This document shows, piece after piece, positions 6,366 to 6,422 of a stretch of 6,422 nucleotides of DNA. The stretch lies in the NCBI GenBank assembly GCA_026712605.1, contig JAPORL010000175.1, positions 1 to 6,422 on the forward strand. Reading direction: 5' to 3'. This DNA comes from Pseudobdellovibrionaceae bacterium. Lineage in GTDB: Bacteria > Bdellovibrionota > Bdellovibrionia > Bdellovibrionales > UBA1609. A program made the position numbers and the translations under genes. Each line of letters begins with the position of its first letter. The stretch's first letter is position 1. The notes under the pieces were generated by a model. That model was not told the DNA's origin, did no database searches, and saw only the letters and a program-made list of their open reading frames with translations.

Positions 6366-6422
6366 TCAATCGGCGAAATCAGGATAAAATGGAGCTTCTA
6401 AGCTTTTAAATTTAAGTCTTTT
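6366..6422 (-). CDS. Possible C-terminal end of a gene continuing past the right edge
   Basis: From the window edge one minus-strand frame stays open for 18 codons and ends in TGA at 6368-6366. The residues end in EAPFYPDFAD, a composition that looks protein-like, and the DNA here is less AT-rich than the flanking gap. The other two minus frames stop within a few codons. It is too short to name, and chance is not excluded. Confidence 0.25.
   Translation of the reverse strand, partial: KRLKFKSLEAPFYPDFAD

Noticed and set aside
1..6422. Sigma-54 promoter (-24/-12), CRISPR array, tRNA or insertion sequence
   Set aside because: A sigma-54 target for the regulator was looked for upstream of each gene, but no GG-N10-GC with proper context was found. 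No regularly spaced repeats, tRNA-like folds, transposase genes or terminal inverted repeats were seen.

Overview
The window is a strongly AT-rich stretch of bacterial chromosome with five complete protein genes. Its proteins are rich in Lys, Ile, Asn and Phe, and codons end mainly in A or T. The signal-peptide proteins, the NtrC-type sigma-54 activator and the PDZ-S41 protease suggest a Gram-negative bacterium, possibly an AT-rich member of the former Deltaproteobacteria or Bdellovibrionota. That placement is a guess from gene style; nothing here fixes the taxon.

Layout: bases 1-249 hold a hairpin plus a 14-T run (probable end of an upstream plus-strand unit) and a good sigma-70-like promoter for trigger factor (tig, 250-1521, plus strand). 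Everything to the right is on the minus strand. In transcription order, from right to left, it comprises a possible C-terminal remnant at the right edge, a putative lipoprotein of unknown function (5268-6137) behind a clear TTGACA-16-TAAAAT promoter, a GAF-like/PAS/histidine-phosphoacceptor protein (4128-5093), an NtrC-family sigma-54-dependent response regulator (2681-4063), and a PDZ-containing S41 C-terminal processing protease (1508-2653). The last gene converges on tig, and the two coding regions overlap by 14 bp tail to tail. A hairpin with a T-tract that could terminate the tig transcript lies inside the 3' end of the protease gene.

How the genes may work together: the sensor-like protein, the regulator and the protease are closely spaced (64 bp and 27 bp gaps) and could form one signalling/proteolysis unit. 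The most unusual point is that the sensor-like protein has an intact H-box (His259) but stops right after the phosphoacceptor helices. It has no ATPase domain, and no frameshift could restore one. It may therefore be a phosphatase or phosphotransfer subunit needing another kinase, rather than a self-sufficient histidine kinase. The lipoprotein upstream has its own promoter and matches no family I recognise. No mobile element, CRISPR array, tRNA or rRNA was seen.
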